Assembly (NCBI RefSeq): GCF_000687555.1
Contig: NZ_JHWJ01000001.1
Span: forward strand, 248,001-312,000
DNA: 64,000 nt
Origin: [Clostridium] aerotolerans DSM 5434
Lineage (GTDB): Bacteria; Bacillota; Clostridia; Lachnospirales; Lachnospiraceae
Direction: 5' to 3'
Under the pieces are notes generated by a model. The model was not told where the DNA came from. It worked only from the letters and a program-made list of their open reading frames with translations, and did not search any database. A program made the translations under genes and the position numbers. Positions 1 to 9,467 of the stretch are shown here, piece by piece; the stretch's first letter is position 1; each line of letters opens with the position of its first letter.

Positions 1-518
1 TCATGGTTATGGATTCCTTAACCGGTAACGTACTGTCTAAGCTTTTATCAGCCTACACCACAGGAGGGAAATATGAATCTCTTGGCTATGGCTATGGACC
101 TGGCATTGGTGAAGGGTTTGAGAAGCTGATCATGATCGTATCCAGAGCATCGGGAGTTCCTGTGATTGAAGGTGCTATAGAATTTGCCAAAGAGATGCTC
201 TTAGGAGAATATCAGAAGGTATTATCAGAAGAATTTAAAAAAGCAAGAAAGGCTGGACTTAATGATATCCTGCTTGAGCTTAAATCAGGAAAACGGGAAG
301 AGTCAGCCGATGCCATAAAGGTACCACAAAAGGAAGTCGTAACAGAAGAGATTCTGGGCATTGAAATCATGGACCTTGAAGATGCGGTTGCCTGCTTGTG
401 GGGAGTGGGTATCTATGCAGAGAGCGGTATGGGCTGTACAGGACCTGTGGTGCTTGTTGGGGAACACAATCTGGAACAGGCAAGAACAATTCTAAGCCAG
501 AAGAAATTTATTGGCTGA
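1..518 (+). CDS. grdD: Glycine/sarcosine/betaine reductase protein C, alpha-type subunit (3' part)
   Basis: This is the C-terminal ~171 residues of a gene that begins before the window; the first ATG at base 3 is internal. The visible part has the PlsX/phosphate-acyltransferase-like stretch seen in GrdD (DSLTGNVLSKLL, then GYGYGPGIGEG and SRASGVPVIEG) and near the C-terminus the AESGMGCTGPVVLV segment with a conserved Cys. Protein C takes the acyl group from the carboxymethyl-selenoether of protein A and releases acetyl phosphate. It is followed 26 bp later by selA and then the protein B genes, so it is part of the same reductase locus. The family call is from recognised motifs; a grdC partner presumably lies upstream, outside the window. 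Confidence 0.75.
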   Translation, partial: MVMDSLTGNVLSKLLSAYTTGGKYESLGYGYGPGIGEGFEKLIMIVSRASGVPVIEGAIEFAKEMLLGEYQKVLSEEFKKARKAGLNDILLELKSGKREESADAIKVPQKEVVTEEILGIEIMDLEDAVACLWGVGIYAESGMGCTGPVVLVGEHNLEQARTILSQKKFIG

Positions 519-544
519 GATACTTTTCTTAAAAGGATGATGGA

Positions 545-1924
545 ATGATCGATAAAAACAGTCTTATGAGACAACTGCCAAAGGTAGATGAAATAATACG
601 TTGTATGATCATAGAACGAGCCGTAAAAGCACCGGAAGCTTTGATAAAGCTGGCTGTTAAAAAAGAGATAGATTCAGAAAGAGAAAAAATAGTAACGGGA
701 GAATCCACCGGATGTGCTCGTGACGTTTTGCTGGACCGGATTGAAGATGAGATCAAAAGGCAGAATCAGCCTCATCTAAAAAGGGTGATCAATGCCACTG
801 GAATTGTGCTTCATACGAATCTGGGAAGGGCAAAGCTTGCCCAGGAAGTTTCTGATCAAATGAAAGAGATTGGCGGTTATTATTCCAATCTGGAGTATGA
901 TCTGGAAGCCGGGGAAAGAGGGTCAAGGTATGCCCATGTGGAACAGCTTCTTACTTTTTTAACCGGTGCTGAGGCGGCTTTGGTCGTAAATAACAATGCG
1001 GCTGCCGTATTTTTAATCCTAAATTCTCTGGTAAGAGAAAAAGAAGTGATTGTCTCAAGAGGGGAACTGGTAGAAATTGGCGGCTCTTTTCGGGTACCTG
1101 AAATTATGAAGGCCAGCGGTTGTACTCTGGTTGAGGTGGGAACTACCAATAAGACTCACGAATCCGATTATGTAAATGGTATCAGTGAACATACAGGTGC
1201 GCTCTTAAAAGTCCATACCAGCAACTATAAGATCATTGGTTTTACGAAAGAGGTTTCCATCGAAGGGCTGAAAGCAATCGGTGCCAGGCATCAGCTTCCA
1301 GTTATATATGATATGGGTTCCGGTCTGATGATGGATTTAAAAGCTCATGGAATTGGAGAAGAGCCAACGGTAAAACAGTGTCTTTTGGATGGTGCCGATG
1401 TGGTCTGCTTTAGCGGAGATAAGCTGCTTGGAGGTCCCCAGGCTGGAATCATAGTTGGAAGTAAGGAATACATCAGCAAAATGAAAAAAAATCATCTTCT
1501 TCGCGCGCTGAGAATTGATAAGCTTACTTTAACCGCCCTGGAGCTTACGTTAAGAGAGTACTTAGACGAAGAGAAAGCAATGAAGACAATACCAACCCTA
1601 CATATGATCATGGAGCCATTGGAATGTCTGGAGGAGAAGGCCCGGTTGTTTTTTAAGTTACTGAATCAGTGTCAGGAAGCAGAATATGAAGTGGTAAAAA
1701 CCCAGAGTCAAATTGGCGGAGGGTCTATGCCAGGAGTCTGCCTTGATTCTTATGCTGTCAGTGTATACCGAACAGAAATTTCAGAAGGAATGCTGGAACG
1801 TATACTCAGAGAAAATTCCATCCCCATTGTAACAAGGATATATAAAAACAAAGTGCTGTTTGATGTGCGAACCATGAGCGAAGAAGACATTCAGACAGCA
1901 GCAGATTTTTTAAATCAATTATAG
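545..1924 (+). CDS. selA: L-seryl-tRNA(Sec) selenium transferase
   Basis: 459 residues, the usual SelA length. SelA is a PLP enzyme that converts seryl-tRNA(Sec) to selenocysteinyl-tRNA(Sec) using selenophosphate. Visible hallmarks are RVINATGIVLHTNLGRA near residue 80, the VEVGTTNKTH segment, and the PLP-lysine motif SGDKLLGGPQAGI. It sits between the protein C gene and the selenoprotein B gene, apparently in one transcription unit, so selenocysteine synthesis is expressed with a selenoprotein that needs it. No selB, selC or selD is seen in the window. The call is secure. Confidence 0.95.
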   Translation: MIDKNSLMRQLPKVDEIIRCMIIERAVKAPEALIKLAVKKEIDSEREKIVTGESTGCARDVLLDRIEDEIKRQNQPHLKRVINATGIVLHTNLGRAKLAQEVSDQMKEIGGYYSNLEYDLEAGERGSRYAHVEQLLTFLTGAEAALVVNNNAAAVFLILNSLVREKEVIVSRGELVEIGGSFRVPEIMKASGCTLVEVGTTNKTHESDYVNGISEHTGALLKVHTSNYKIIGFTKEVSIEGLKAIGARHQLPVIYDMGSGLMMDLKAHGIGEEPTVKQCLLDGADVVCFSGDKLLGGPQAGIIVGSKEYISKMKKNHLLRALRIDKLTLTALELTLREYLDEEKAMKTIPTLHMIMEPLECLEEKARLFFKLLNQCQEAEYEVVKTQSQIGGGSMPGVCLDSYAVSVYRTEISEGMLERILRENSIPIVTRIYKNKVLFDVRTMSEEDIQTAADFLNQL

Positions 1925-1984
1925 GGACTTAAGTTGCATGAAAAGAATGCAGGTTTGTCTTTTGAATTTGAAAGGAGACACCCA

Positions 1985-3310
1985 ATGAAGTTGGAATTAG
2001 GCAATTTTTATGTAAAAGATATTTGCTTTGGTGATAAAACTTCTTTAAAAGATGGGATTCTTACGGTGAACAAAGAGGAGGCTCTTTCGGTCATAAAGGA
2101 AGATGAGCATATTACAGAAGCAGACCTTTATATTGTATCACCTGGAGACATGGTCCGTCTCGTTCCGGTAAAGGAGGCAATCGAGCCACGTTACCGTGTT
2201 GGAGGAGGTCCTGTTTTCCCAGGTGTGACCGGAGATCTTATGCAGGCCGGAGATGGTACCACTTACGCTTTAAAAGATATGAGCGTCCTGGTGGTTGGAA
2301 AACACTACGGCGGATTTCAGGATGGGCTCATTGATATGGGCGGAGAGGGTGCGAAATACACATACTACTCCCAGTTAAAGAACCTGGTCCTGGTTGCTGA
2401 CAGCGATGAAACCTTTGAACAGAGAGAGCAGCAGAAAAAGAACCGTGCCCTACGATGGGCAGGTATGCGCCTGGCTGAATACATCGGTGCAGTCACAAAG
2501 GACTTAACACCGGATGAGGTAGAAACCTTTGAGCTGGAACCGGTGACCAAAAGAAGCAAGGAAGTAAATGAGCTTCCAAGCGTTGTCTTAGTGCTTCAGC
2601 CTCAGTCCCAGATGGAAGAGGGGGGGTATAACGATTTGAATTACGGCTGGGATACCAACCGGATGCTTCCCACATTTATGCACCCCAATGAGGTGTTAGA
2701 CGGAGCGATGATCAGCGGTTCCTTTATGCCATGCTCCTCTAAGTGGTCTACCTATGATTTTCAGAATCTCCCCATGATCCGCAGGCTTTATAAAGAGCAT
2801 GGAAAAACAATTAATTTCCTTGGAGTCATTATGTCAAACTTAAATGTGGCTCTTGACCAGAAAGACAGAGCTGCCTTATTTGTGGCTCAGATGGCAAAAT
2901 CCCTGGGAGCAGATTCTGCAATTGTAGCCGAAGAAGGCTATGGCAATCCAGATGCAGACTTTACAGGCTGCATTGTAGCCTTGGAAAATGCCAATGTAAA
3001 GACCGTAGGTCTTACCAATGAATGTACCGGACGAGACGGAGCCAGCCAGCCTCTCGTATCTTTAGATGAAAAAGAGAATGCAATTGTATCCTGCGGAAAT
3101 GTTTCCACGCTCATCCGTCTGCCAAAGATGGAGACCGTATTAGGCGAGCTGGAGGCTCTGGCAAGAGATGGAATGTCAGGAGGCTGGTCCAACGATGAAA
3201 TCCTGGGAGCATCCGTAAAAGAGGATGGTTCTATTATCATGGAGAATAATGCGATGTTCTGCGGAGATCAGGTCGTAGGCTGGTCAACAAAGACAATGGC
3301 AGAATTTTAA
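1985..3310 (+). CDS. grdI: Glycine/sarcosine/betaine reductase protein B, proprotein (alpha/beta) subunit
   Basis: 441 residues from the ATG at 1985, which has an AAAGGAGA site 6 bases upstream; an ATG 51 bases earlier lacks one. It belongs to the GrdE/GrdG/GrdI family. In this family the proprotein is cut at a Cys to leave a pyruvoyl group that binds the amine substrate as a Schiff base; Cys250 in the SGSFMPCSSKW segment is the likely site (inference from position relative to GrdE Cys242). GrdE (glycine), GrdG (sarcosine) and GrdI (betaine) cannot be told apart with certainty by eye. Betaine is preferred because a BCCT betaine-type carrier follows. The gene is 13 bp upstream of the selenoprotein subunit. 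Confidence 0.8.
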   Translation: MKLELGNFYVKDICFGDKTSLKDGILTVNKEEALSVIKEDEHITEADLYIVSPGDMVRLVPVKEAIEPRYRVGGGPVFPGVTGDLMQAGDGTTYALKDMSVLVVGKHYGGFQDGLIDMGGEGAKYTYYSQLKNLVLVADSDETFEQREQQKKNRALRWAGMRLAEYIGAVTKDLTPDEVETFELEPVTKRSKEVNELPSVVLVLQPQSQMEEGGYNDLNYGWDTNRMLPTFMHPNEVLDGAMISGSFMPCSSKWSTYDFQNLPMIRRLYKEHGKTINFLGVIMSNLNVALDQKDRAALFVAQMAKSLGADSAIVAEEGYGNPDADFTGCIVALENANVKTVGLTNECTGRDGASQPLVSLDEKENAIVSCGNVSTLIRLPKMETVLGELEALARDGMSGGWSNDEILGASVKEDGSIIMENNAMFCGDQVVGWSTKTMAEF

Positions 3311-3323
3311 AGGAGGGAAAAAG

Positions 3324-4643
3324 ATGAAGGGTATTTTATACTTAAATCAGTTCTTTGGCCAGATCGGCGGAGAAGAACATGCTGATTTTAAGCCTGAGAT
3401 TAGAGAAGGTCTTGTGGGTCCTGCAATGGCTCTGCAGCAGGCATTGGGAAAAGAAGTTGAGATAACCCATACCATTATTTGCGGAGATAACTTTATTGGA
3501 TCCAATACCGAAGAAGCAGTGGAATCCATTATCTCTATGCTAAAAGGCAAAGAAATTGATGTTTTCTTTGCTGGTCCGGCCTTTCGAGCTGGCCGTTACG
3601 GCTCTGCCTGCGGCCATATCTGCAAGGCCGTTAAGCAGGAATTTGACGTTCCTGTACTCACTTCAATGAATGATGAAAACCCAGGCGTTGAAATGTTCCG
3701 TAAGGAAATGTATGTATTCAAGGGCGGAGCCAGTGCTGCAAGCATGAAAAAAGACGTCAGCGCTATGGCTAAATTTGCTCTTAAGCTGTTAAAGGGAGAA
3801 ACCTTACTTCCAGCAGCAGAAGAGGGATACTTTGGAAGAGGAATCAGAGAACAGATCTGGCTTGATCCACCGGTTACAGCAGCAGACCGTGTGATTGACA
3901 TGCTTCTTAAAAAGGTAAAGGGGGAGCCTTACGAGACAGAGCTGCCCATACCTAAGTCAGACCGTGTTGCCATTGCTCCAGCCATTACCCCAGAGGAATT
4001 AAGCACCATGGAGGTAGCACTCCTTACCTCTGGCGGAATTGTTCCGGTAGGAAATCCGGACCGGATCCAGTCTGCCTCTGCAACCAAATGGGGCAAATAC
4101 GATATTTCCCAGACGGATGACTTAGTCAAAGGGGAATACATGACCATTCATGCCGGATTTGATCCTGCGGCTGCCAATAACGACTCAGATGTAATCGTGC
4201 CTTTGGATGCCATGAGAAAGTATCAAAAAGAAGGTAAGATTGGTGGAGTTTATAAATACTTTTTCTCTACGGTAGGAACAGGAACCACTCAGGCTGAAGC
4301 CTCCAGAATGGGAAAAGAAATAGCAAGAGTATTAAAAAAGGACGGGATCAGAGCTGCAATTCTGACCTCTACATGAGGGACCTGTACACGTTGCGGTGCA
4401 ACAATGACAAGAGAAATTGAAAGAGAAGGAATTACCATCGTTCAGATGGCAAACTTAATCCCGGTAGCAAAAACAGTTGGAGTAAACCGTTTGGTTCCAA
4501 CCATCTCTATCCCTTATCCGCTGGGAGATCCGGCGACAACCAGGGAAGAACAGTTTAAGCTTCGTTACCATAGAGTCGGTGTCGCATTAGATGCCTTAAC
4601 CAGTGATATCGAAGAACCTCAGGTCTTTAAAGTTAAAATTTAG
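3324..4643 (+). CDS. grdH: Glycine/sarcosine/betaine reductase protein B, selenoprotein subunit (in-frame UGA = Sec)
   Basis: The frame reads 350 codons to a TGA at 4374-4376 and continues in the same frame for 88 residues to TAG at 4641-4643. Taking UGA as selenocysteine gives a 439-residue protein with Sec351 in a UxxCxxC motif (STUGTCTRCGATM), the hallmark of GrdB/GrdF/GrdH; Sec near 350 and length near 440 fit the family. Protein B attacks the C-N bond and passes the carboxymethyl group to selenoprotein A. An automatic caller would split this into two genes (3324-4376 and 4404-4643). A hairpin directly after the UGA supports recoding. Start ATG 3324 follows AAAGGAGG. Betaine specificity is inferred from the neighbouring BCCT gene. 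Confidence 0.93.
4374..4402 (+). promoter_or_regulatory. UGA Sec codon plus bacterial SECIS-like hairpin
   Basis: The UGA at 4374-4376 is followed after 13 bases by a perfect 5-bp stem GTTGC (4390-4394), loop GGT, GCAAC (4398-4402). Bacterial SECIS elements lie within about 40 bases 3' of the UGA and bind SelB, so position and shape fit. The stem also encodes part of the CTRCGAT segment. Confidence 0.75.
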
Positions 4644-4655
4644 TCCAGAAGTAAC

Positions 4656-4707
4656 AAGTGATAGAAAACACTTTCTCCAAACGGGAGCAAAGTGTTTTCT
4701 ATCACTT
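4656..4707 (+). terminator. Strong hairpin after the grdH-type gene
   Basis: A perfect 19-bp inverted repeat (4656-4674 and 4689-4707) encloses a further CTCC/GGAG pairing. It begins 12 bases after the selenoprotein stop. There is no clean T-tract (AAATAAAAG follows), so it may end transcription weakly, stabilise the 3' end of the reductase mRNA, or set different expression of the transporter gene 57 bp downstream. Confidence 0.6.
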
Positions 4708-4763
4708 AAATAAAAGTTTCTAGAACTCTGTGTAAATTTTATCTTTCAGGAGGAGGTTCCTAA

Positions 4764-6221
4764 ATGAAGAAAAACCTTGTTTTTTACATATCGCTGTTTA
4801 TAACTGCTGTATTTATCGCCCTTGGCCTCTTAGCAAATGATGTATTTACGGCAGCGACCATTGCGGCAAAGGATTTTCTTGTTACTTATTTCGGGTGGTT
4901 TTACTTATTTTGTATGTTTGTATTTGTTGTTTTTTCATTGGGCATTGCATTTAGCAAATATGGAAAGATCAAATTAGGGCCGGATGATTCGGTACCTGAA
5001 TACAGCAACCGTTCCTGGTTTGCAATGCTTTTTGCCGCTGGTATGGGAATCGGCCTTGTTTTCTGGGGAGTCGCGGAGCCACTCACTCATTATATGAGCT
5101 TTGGGGGAGATGAGGGGGCCGCCAATCTGGCGATGAAAAAAGTATTTATGCACTGGGGATTCCACCCATGGGCAGCCTATGCCATTATAGGGATGTCACT
5201 TGGATATTTTCAGTACAGAAAGAATGCACCAGGTCTGATCAGCAGTATCTTTCTTCCCCTTCTGGGAGAAAAAGGGGTAAAGGGACCCATCGGGAAATTA
5301 ATTGATGTATGTGCCGTTTTTGCCACAGTGGCAGGTTTTGCGACCTCCTTAGGCCAGGGAACCATGCAGATCAATTCCGGCCTTAATTTCCTTTTTCAGG
5401 TACCAAAGACAGACATGGTAAAAGTTATTATCATTTTTACATTAATGGTAATTTACACTTGTACAGCAGTAAAAGGAATTGATAAAGGAGTGAAATTTTT
5501 ATCCGATATTAATTTCGTATTAGCATTTACTATTATGCTTGGTGTCTTTTTAATCGGTCCAAAGCTTCTTTCTATTAATGTTTTTATCAATTCACTTGGA
5601 AGCTATATTAACAGTTTTGTGGCAGACAGCTTTTCTTCCAATCCCTTTGGGGACAAAACATGGCTTGGGTCCTGGACGATATTTTATTGGGCCTGGTGGA
5701 TTGCCTGGGGACCATTTGTGGGCACCTTTATTGCCAGGATATCAAGAGGCAGGACCATTCGGGAGTTTGTAATAGGAGTTATATTTGCTCCATCCATCGT
5801 ATCCTTTTTGTGGTTCTCCATCTTTGGCAGTCTTGGTTTGAACCTGGACAAACAAATAATAGCAAAGGCAGTGGAATCGACGGAAACAGTATTATTTGTA
5901 GTTTTGCGGGAGTATCCACTTGGAATGGTATTTTCCTTAATTGCCATCTGCCTGTTAATTACATTTTCCATTACTTCATCAAATTCAGGAATCTTTGCAT
6001 TATCCATGTTCTCGTCAAGCGGGGATATGAATCCTGGAAATGGGAAAAAGATTCTTTGGGGAGCTCTTTTGGCATTGCTGACTCTTGTTTTACTGATGTC
6101 AGGCGGATTAACAGCTTTAAAGAATTCTTCTATCATCGCAGCATTCCCATTGGCTATTATTATGCTGCTTGCCTGTTTTTGTCTGTTAAAAGCATTAAAA
6201 TCGGAAGATAAAAAAGACTAA
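4764..6221 (+). CDS. BCCT-family betaine/carnitine/choline transporter
   Basis: 485 residues with 12 predicted membrane spans. Family marks are GMGIGLVFWGVAEPLTHY in TM3 and the tryptophan-rich WTIFYWAWWIAWGPF followed by FIARISRGRTIREF. The GMGIG sequence is the form found in sodium-coupled glycine betaine carriers such as BetP and OpuD. Its place right after the protein B genes suggests it supplies betaine (or another quaternary amine) to the reductase rather than serving mainly osmotic needs; that role is inference. The AGGAGGAGG site lies 7 bases before the ATG. Confidence 0.9.
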   Translation: MKKNLVFYISLFITAVFIALGLLANDVFTAATIAAKDFLVTYFGWFYLFCMFVFVVFSLGIAFSKYGKIKLGPDDSVPEYSNRSWFAMLFAAGMGIGLVFWGVAEPLTHYMSFGGDEGAANLAMKKVFMHWGFHPWAAYAIIGMSLGYFQYRKNAPGLISSIFLPLLGEKGVKGPIGKLIDVCAVFATVAGFATSLGQGTMQINSGLNFLFQVPKTDMVKVIIIFTLMVIYTCTAVKGIDKGVKFLSDINFVLAFTIMLGVFLIGPKLLSINVFINSLGSYINSFVADSFSSNPFGDKTWLGSWTIFYWAWWIAWGPFVGTFIARISRGRTIREFVIGVIFAPSIVSFLWFSIFGSLGLNLDKQIIAKAVESTETVLFVVLREYPLGMVFSLIAICLLITFSITSSNSGIFALSMFSSSGDMNPGNGKKILWGALLALLTLVLLMSGGLTALKNSSIIAAFPLAIIMLLACFCLLKALKSEDKKD

Positions 6222-6264
6222 TCAAGCGCACTAAAATACAATCTTTAGAGAAGCGGAGAAACGT

Positions 6265-7176
6265 ATGGATTTTAAACAATTAGAAGCATTTGTACAAATT
6301 TCCAAACTGCAGAGTTTTTCAAAAGCATCTGAAGCCTTATACTTAACTCAGCCAACATTAAGCAATCAGATTAATACATTGGAAAAAGAGATTGGCACTC
6401 AGTTGTTTGTTCGTTCAACAAAGAAAGTGTATCCGACTAAGGCAGGGGTAAAATTTTATGAACATGCCCAGAATATGCTGGCATTGCGTGATCAGTCTTT
6501 ATTTGAAATGGGTAAATTTACAAAAGAATGTGCAGGAGAAATCAATATTCTGGCCTCAAGCGTTCCGGCCCAGTATTTACTGCCGCAGCTAATTTCTGAT
6601 TTTAATAAAGAATATGAAAACATTGTCTTTCATTTATATCAAAGAGACAGTGGAGGTGTATTTAAAGAGTTAAGCCAATATCAGTATGATATTGGCTTTG
6701 TTGGAACAGAGACAGAAAGCTGCCGATACAAGCTTACAACTTTCTGTAAGGATAAAATTGTCTTAATCCTGCCAAAGAGTATGAGATATACGGGGGGCCG
6801 GACTGTTTCTGACATAATTTCCTTTATATCCAAAAAAAACTTTATTATGCGGGAAGCCGGGTCTGGCACCAGAACAAAGCTGGAGACGTTTCTTGTCAAT
6901 AACAACATTCGTGAAAAGGATATGAAGGTCGTTGCTTATTTTAGCAGTACTCAGGGAATCGTGGAAGCGGTATCCAAGGGGCTTGGTATTTCGTTTGTAT
7001 CCAAAGCGGCAGCGACCATCTACAAGCGTTTGAATCTGGTCAATATGGTAGAAATCGATTCGGAAGAATTGAGCAGAGATATCTTTTATGTACTGAAAAA
7101 GGATATGGTTTTAACACCAGCACAGGAATTATTCATCAATTATGCAAAGAATTACTATGAAAAGATTAAATCTTAA
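6265..7176 (+). CDS. LysR-family transcriptional regulator
   Basis: 303 residues. The N-terminal winged HTH (MDFKQLEAFVQISKLQSFSKASEALYLTQPTLSNQI) and the C-terminal substrate-binding fold (NILASSVPAQYLLPQLI, EAGSGTR, GLGISFVSKAAA) are typical of LysR proteins, most like the CysB/CysL-type sulfur and nitrogen regulators. It lies 43 bp after the BCCT gene on the same strand and may control the betaine reductase locus; the inducer is unknown. Confidence 0.9.
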   Translation: MDFKQLEAFVQISKLQSFSKASEALYLTQPTLSNQINTLEKEIGTQLFVRSTKKVYPTKAGVKFYEHAQNMLALRDQSLFEMGKFTKECAGEINILASSVPAQYLLPQLISDFNKEYENIVFHLYQRDSGGVFKELSQYQYDIGFVGTETESCRYKLTTFCKDKIVLILPKSMRYTGGRTVSDIISFISKKNFIMREAGSGTRTKLETFLVNNNIREKDMKVVAYFSSTQGIVEAVSKGLGISFVSKAAATIYKRLNLVNMVEIDSEELSRDIFYVLKKDMVLTPAQELFINYAKNYYEKIKS

Positions 7177-7177
7177 T

Positions 7178-7205
7178 TTGATTTGCCTTCCATCTATAGT
7201 ATAAT
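7178..7205 (+). promoter_or_regulatory. Sigma-A-type promoter before the GntR gene
   Basis: TTGATT (7178-7183), a 16-base spacer and TATAAT (7200-7205), about 40 bases before the GntR start. This suggests the GntR gene can be transcribed independently of the upstream LysR gene. Confidence 0.5.
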
Positions 7206-7243
7206 GTTCTTTTGAGGCATAAAATACATTGCGAGGTGGACAA

Positions 7244-7939
7244 ATGCTATTTCATTCATATGAAATAAATAACATGATCACATATTCCAAATCCAATCTA
7301 AGTGAGATTGTAGTCACTTATGTGAAAAATAAGATTCTTACGGGAGAGTTAAAAAGTGGAGACCGATTGGTTGAAACTGATATGTCGGAAGAACTTCAGA
7401 TAAGCAGAGCGCCCATCAGGGAAGCATTAAGAGAACTTCATATGAGAGGATTTCTTTCATTTTCGCCGAAAAAAGGCAGCCAGATTCTCAATTTGGATAT
7501 TGGGGATATCGCAGAAATCTTTTCGATTAGAATTCCTTTGGAAATGCAGGTACTGACGATTATATTTGAAAAGAAACTTCTAGATGAAAAGGACTTGGAG
7601 TACTTATCTTCGCTGAACCAGGAGATGATTATGTTAGGGAAAGACAATAAGTCAGATGAGAAGGAGAAAAATTTTGTTTTTAATTCCTGTGACCTGGCCT
7701 TTCATGAGTTTTTCTGGAAAAAATCAGAAAGCTTCCGGAGAGCTGATATTTTACAAAACCAGTACTTTCAATTGCTTACTGCGATGAATAAGGATACTTC
7801 CACCTTAGGTTCTGCCGAGGAGAAGTACGAAGAACATAAAAATATTATTGAAGCCTGCCGCAGCGGTTCGCTGGAGCAGGCGTTGTCTGCATTTCAAATA
7901 CACATGGATTCTTATCTGAATGCTGTGAAAATGCTTTAA
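7244..7939 (+). CDS. GntR-family (FadR/FCD) transcriptional regulator
   Basis: 231 residues from ATG 7244, which has a GAGGTGG site; an in-frame TTG at 7229 is upstream of that site and is rejected. N-terminal winged HTH (VKNKILTGELKSGDRLVETDMSEELQISRAPIREALRELHMRGF) and an all-helical FCD effector domain. FCD regulators usually sense organic acids or amino acid derivatives. It ends 8 bp from the convergent permease gene. Its targets cannot be told from sequence; the amine reductase locus or the permease are candidates. Confidence 0.9.
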   Translation: MLFHSYEINNMITYSKSNLSEIVVTYVKNKILTGELKSGDRLVETDMSEELQISRAPIREALRELHMRGFLSFSPKKGSQILNLDIGDIAEIFSIRIPLEMQVLTIIFEKKLLDEKDLEYLSSLNQEMIMLGKDNKSDEKEKNFVFNSCDLAFHEFFWKKSESFRRADILQNQYFQLLTAMNKDTSTLGSAEEKYEEHKNIIEACRSGSLEQALSAFQIHMDSYLNAVKML

Positions 7940-7947
7940 AACTGAAC

Positions 7948-9375
7948 TTAGTCTTTCTTTTCCTCATCCGGGTGTAATTCCTCTGAAAATTCTGTTAAGA
8001 TTCGGCGATGCCTAAGAGTAGCTTTTGGAAGCTCTTTCTCCTGCATCGCCTTTCTTTTGTTCACGGCTTTTAAAACTCCATAACAGGCTGTAAAAAAGGC
8101 TACAAGGGCAATACCTGCCAGAAACCCTGAAGTCTGCCCTTTTAAAAATGGCATACTGAATATAGCGATAAGAAGCCCTGCCATGGTAAACAGGGAACTG
8201 TAGGGGAATCCGCAAAGCCTGCAGTTCCCTTCTGGCTTCCCGTTCTTTTTTCGAAAACGGATGTGGCTGAACATGAGAACAATATAGGTAAAAAGCAGTG
8301 CAAATCCTCCTGAGCTGATTAAAAACAGATAAAACTCAGGCAAAAAGAGTCCTACATAGAGAAACATCATCATGCTGAGCCCTGAAAAAAGGATACCCCG
8401 ATAAGGAACATCCGTCTTATCCCTTAAAAACCCAGGACCAAGTCCCTCCTCCACAAGAGAGCGGAGCATTCTGCCGATTCCAAACATGGCAGCAAGCATA
8501 GTAGATAAGATTGCGCTGATTAATATGATTGTCATGGCAGTCCCGGCCCAAGACATTTGATACCGATTCAAGGCCGTGACCATTGGACTGACGTCTTCGC
8601 TTAAAGAATTGGTGGGAACTAAAAGCAAGAGGACGGAGATACAAAGAATATAAAGGGCTACCAGCCAGAACACGGTCAAATGAATGGCGCGGGGAATATT
8701 CTTTTCCTTATTATCGGTTTCACTGGCAGCCAGTCCTATGATTTCAAAGCCAGCATAGGTGAATAATACAATGAGCATACTTCCGGCCAGATTTTTTAGG
8801 CCGCCTGGGAGAAACGGTTCCGAGCGTAGGATGCTGTTTCCCAATGGGCGCATGCCCGGCAAGACACCAAGGACAATCAGCCCGCCTAACAGGATAAATC
8901 CAATAATAGCAACAATTTTAATGGCTGAAAGAACACTTTCCAAATGGCTTAGCTGCTTTGCTCCTAAAAGATTCAAGAGGGTAACTCCCACGATCAGACC
9001 AGTCCCAAGGAGAGGAATTGAGACGGTTGGAAACCAGGTTCGGAATAGTAAAGAAACAGCAGTGGCCTCACTGGACATGGAGATAACCATCCCAGTCCAA
9101 TAGACCCAGCCAACCACAAAGCCTGTGCCTTTATTAATATACTGAGATGCAAACGTCCGAAAGGATGCGGAATCAGGATTAGATACCGTCATTTCTGAAA
9201 GTGCAAACAGAATGAAGTAGACCATAACAGCACAAATAAGATAGGAAAGAATAATTGCCGGACCAGCCGCCTTTATAGCAACCGACGAGCCTAAAAAAAA
9301 GGAACCGCCGATTACGGTTCCCAGAGCCATCATCGTTAAGCGGCCTGCAGAAAGACCTTTTGTATTATGTTTCAT
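7948..9375 (-). CDS. APC-superfamily amino acid permease
   Basis: 475 residues with about 12 membrane spans. The N-terminal MALGTVIGGSFFLGSSVAIKAAGPAIILSYLI segment is the glycine-rich TM1 of the APC (AAT) family, and FTYAGFEIIGLAASE in TM6 fits too. It probably imports amino acids by cation symport. The start has a GAGG site. Adjacent to the Stickland locus and convergent with the GntR gene, it may feed amino acid fermentation; the substrate is not deducible. Confidence 0.88.
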   Translation of the reverse strand: MKHNTKGLSAGRLTMMALGTVIGGSFFLGSSVAIKAAGPAIILSYLICAVMVYFILFALSEMTVSNPDSASFRTFASQYINKGTGFVVGWVYWTGMVISMSSEATAVSLLFRTWFPTVSIPLLGTGLIVGVTLLNLLGAKQLSHLESVLSAIKIVAIIGFILLGGLIVLGVLPGMRPLGNSILRSEPFLPGGLKNLAGSMLIVLFTYAGFEIIGLAASETDNKEKNIPRAIHLTVFWLVALYILCISVLLLLVPTNSLSEDVSPMVTALNRYQMSWAGTAMTIILISAILSTMLAAMFGIGRMLRSLVEEGLGPGFLRDKTDVPYRGILFSGLSMMMFLYVGLFLPEFYLFLISSGGFALLFTYIVLMFSHIRFRKKNGKPEGNCRLCGFPYSSLFTMAGLLIAIFSMPFLKGQTSGFLAGIALVAFFTACYGVLKAVNKRKAMQEKELPKATLRHRRILTEFSEELHPDEEKKD

Positions 9376-9467
9376 GAGGAAACCTCGCTTTTGCTTTTTG
9401 TATTATTATTTCAAATATTGACAAAGTTATTCGAAACGATGAAAATACAATGAGAATGGAGGTACCA

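Noticed and set aside
4404-4643. Separate 79-residue gene after the UGA
   Set aside because: It is the C-terminal part of the selenoprotein, read through the UGA at 4374; it has no ribosome site of its own.
5660-6211. 183-codon frame inside the BCCT gene
   Set aside because: Out-of-frame shadow without ribosome site or family likeness; the BCCT frame has clear membrane-protein coding.
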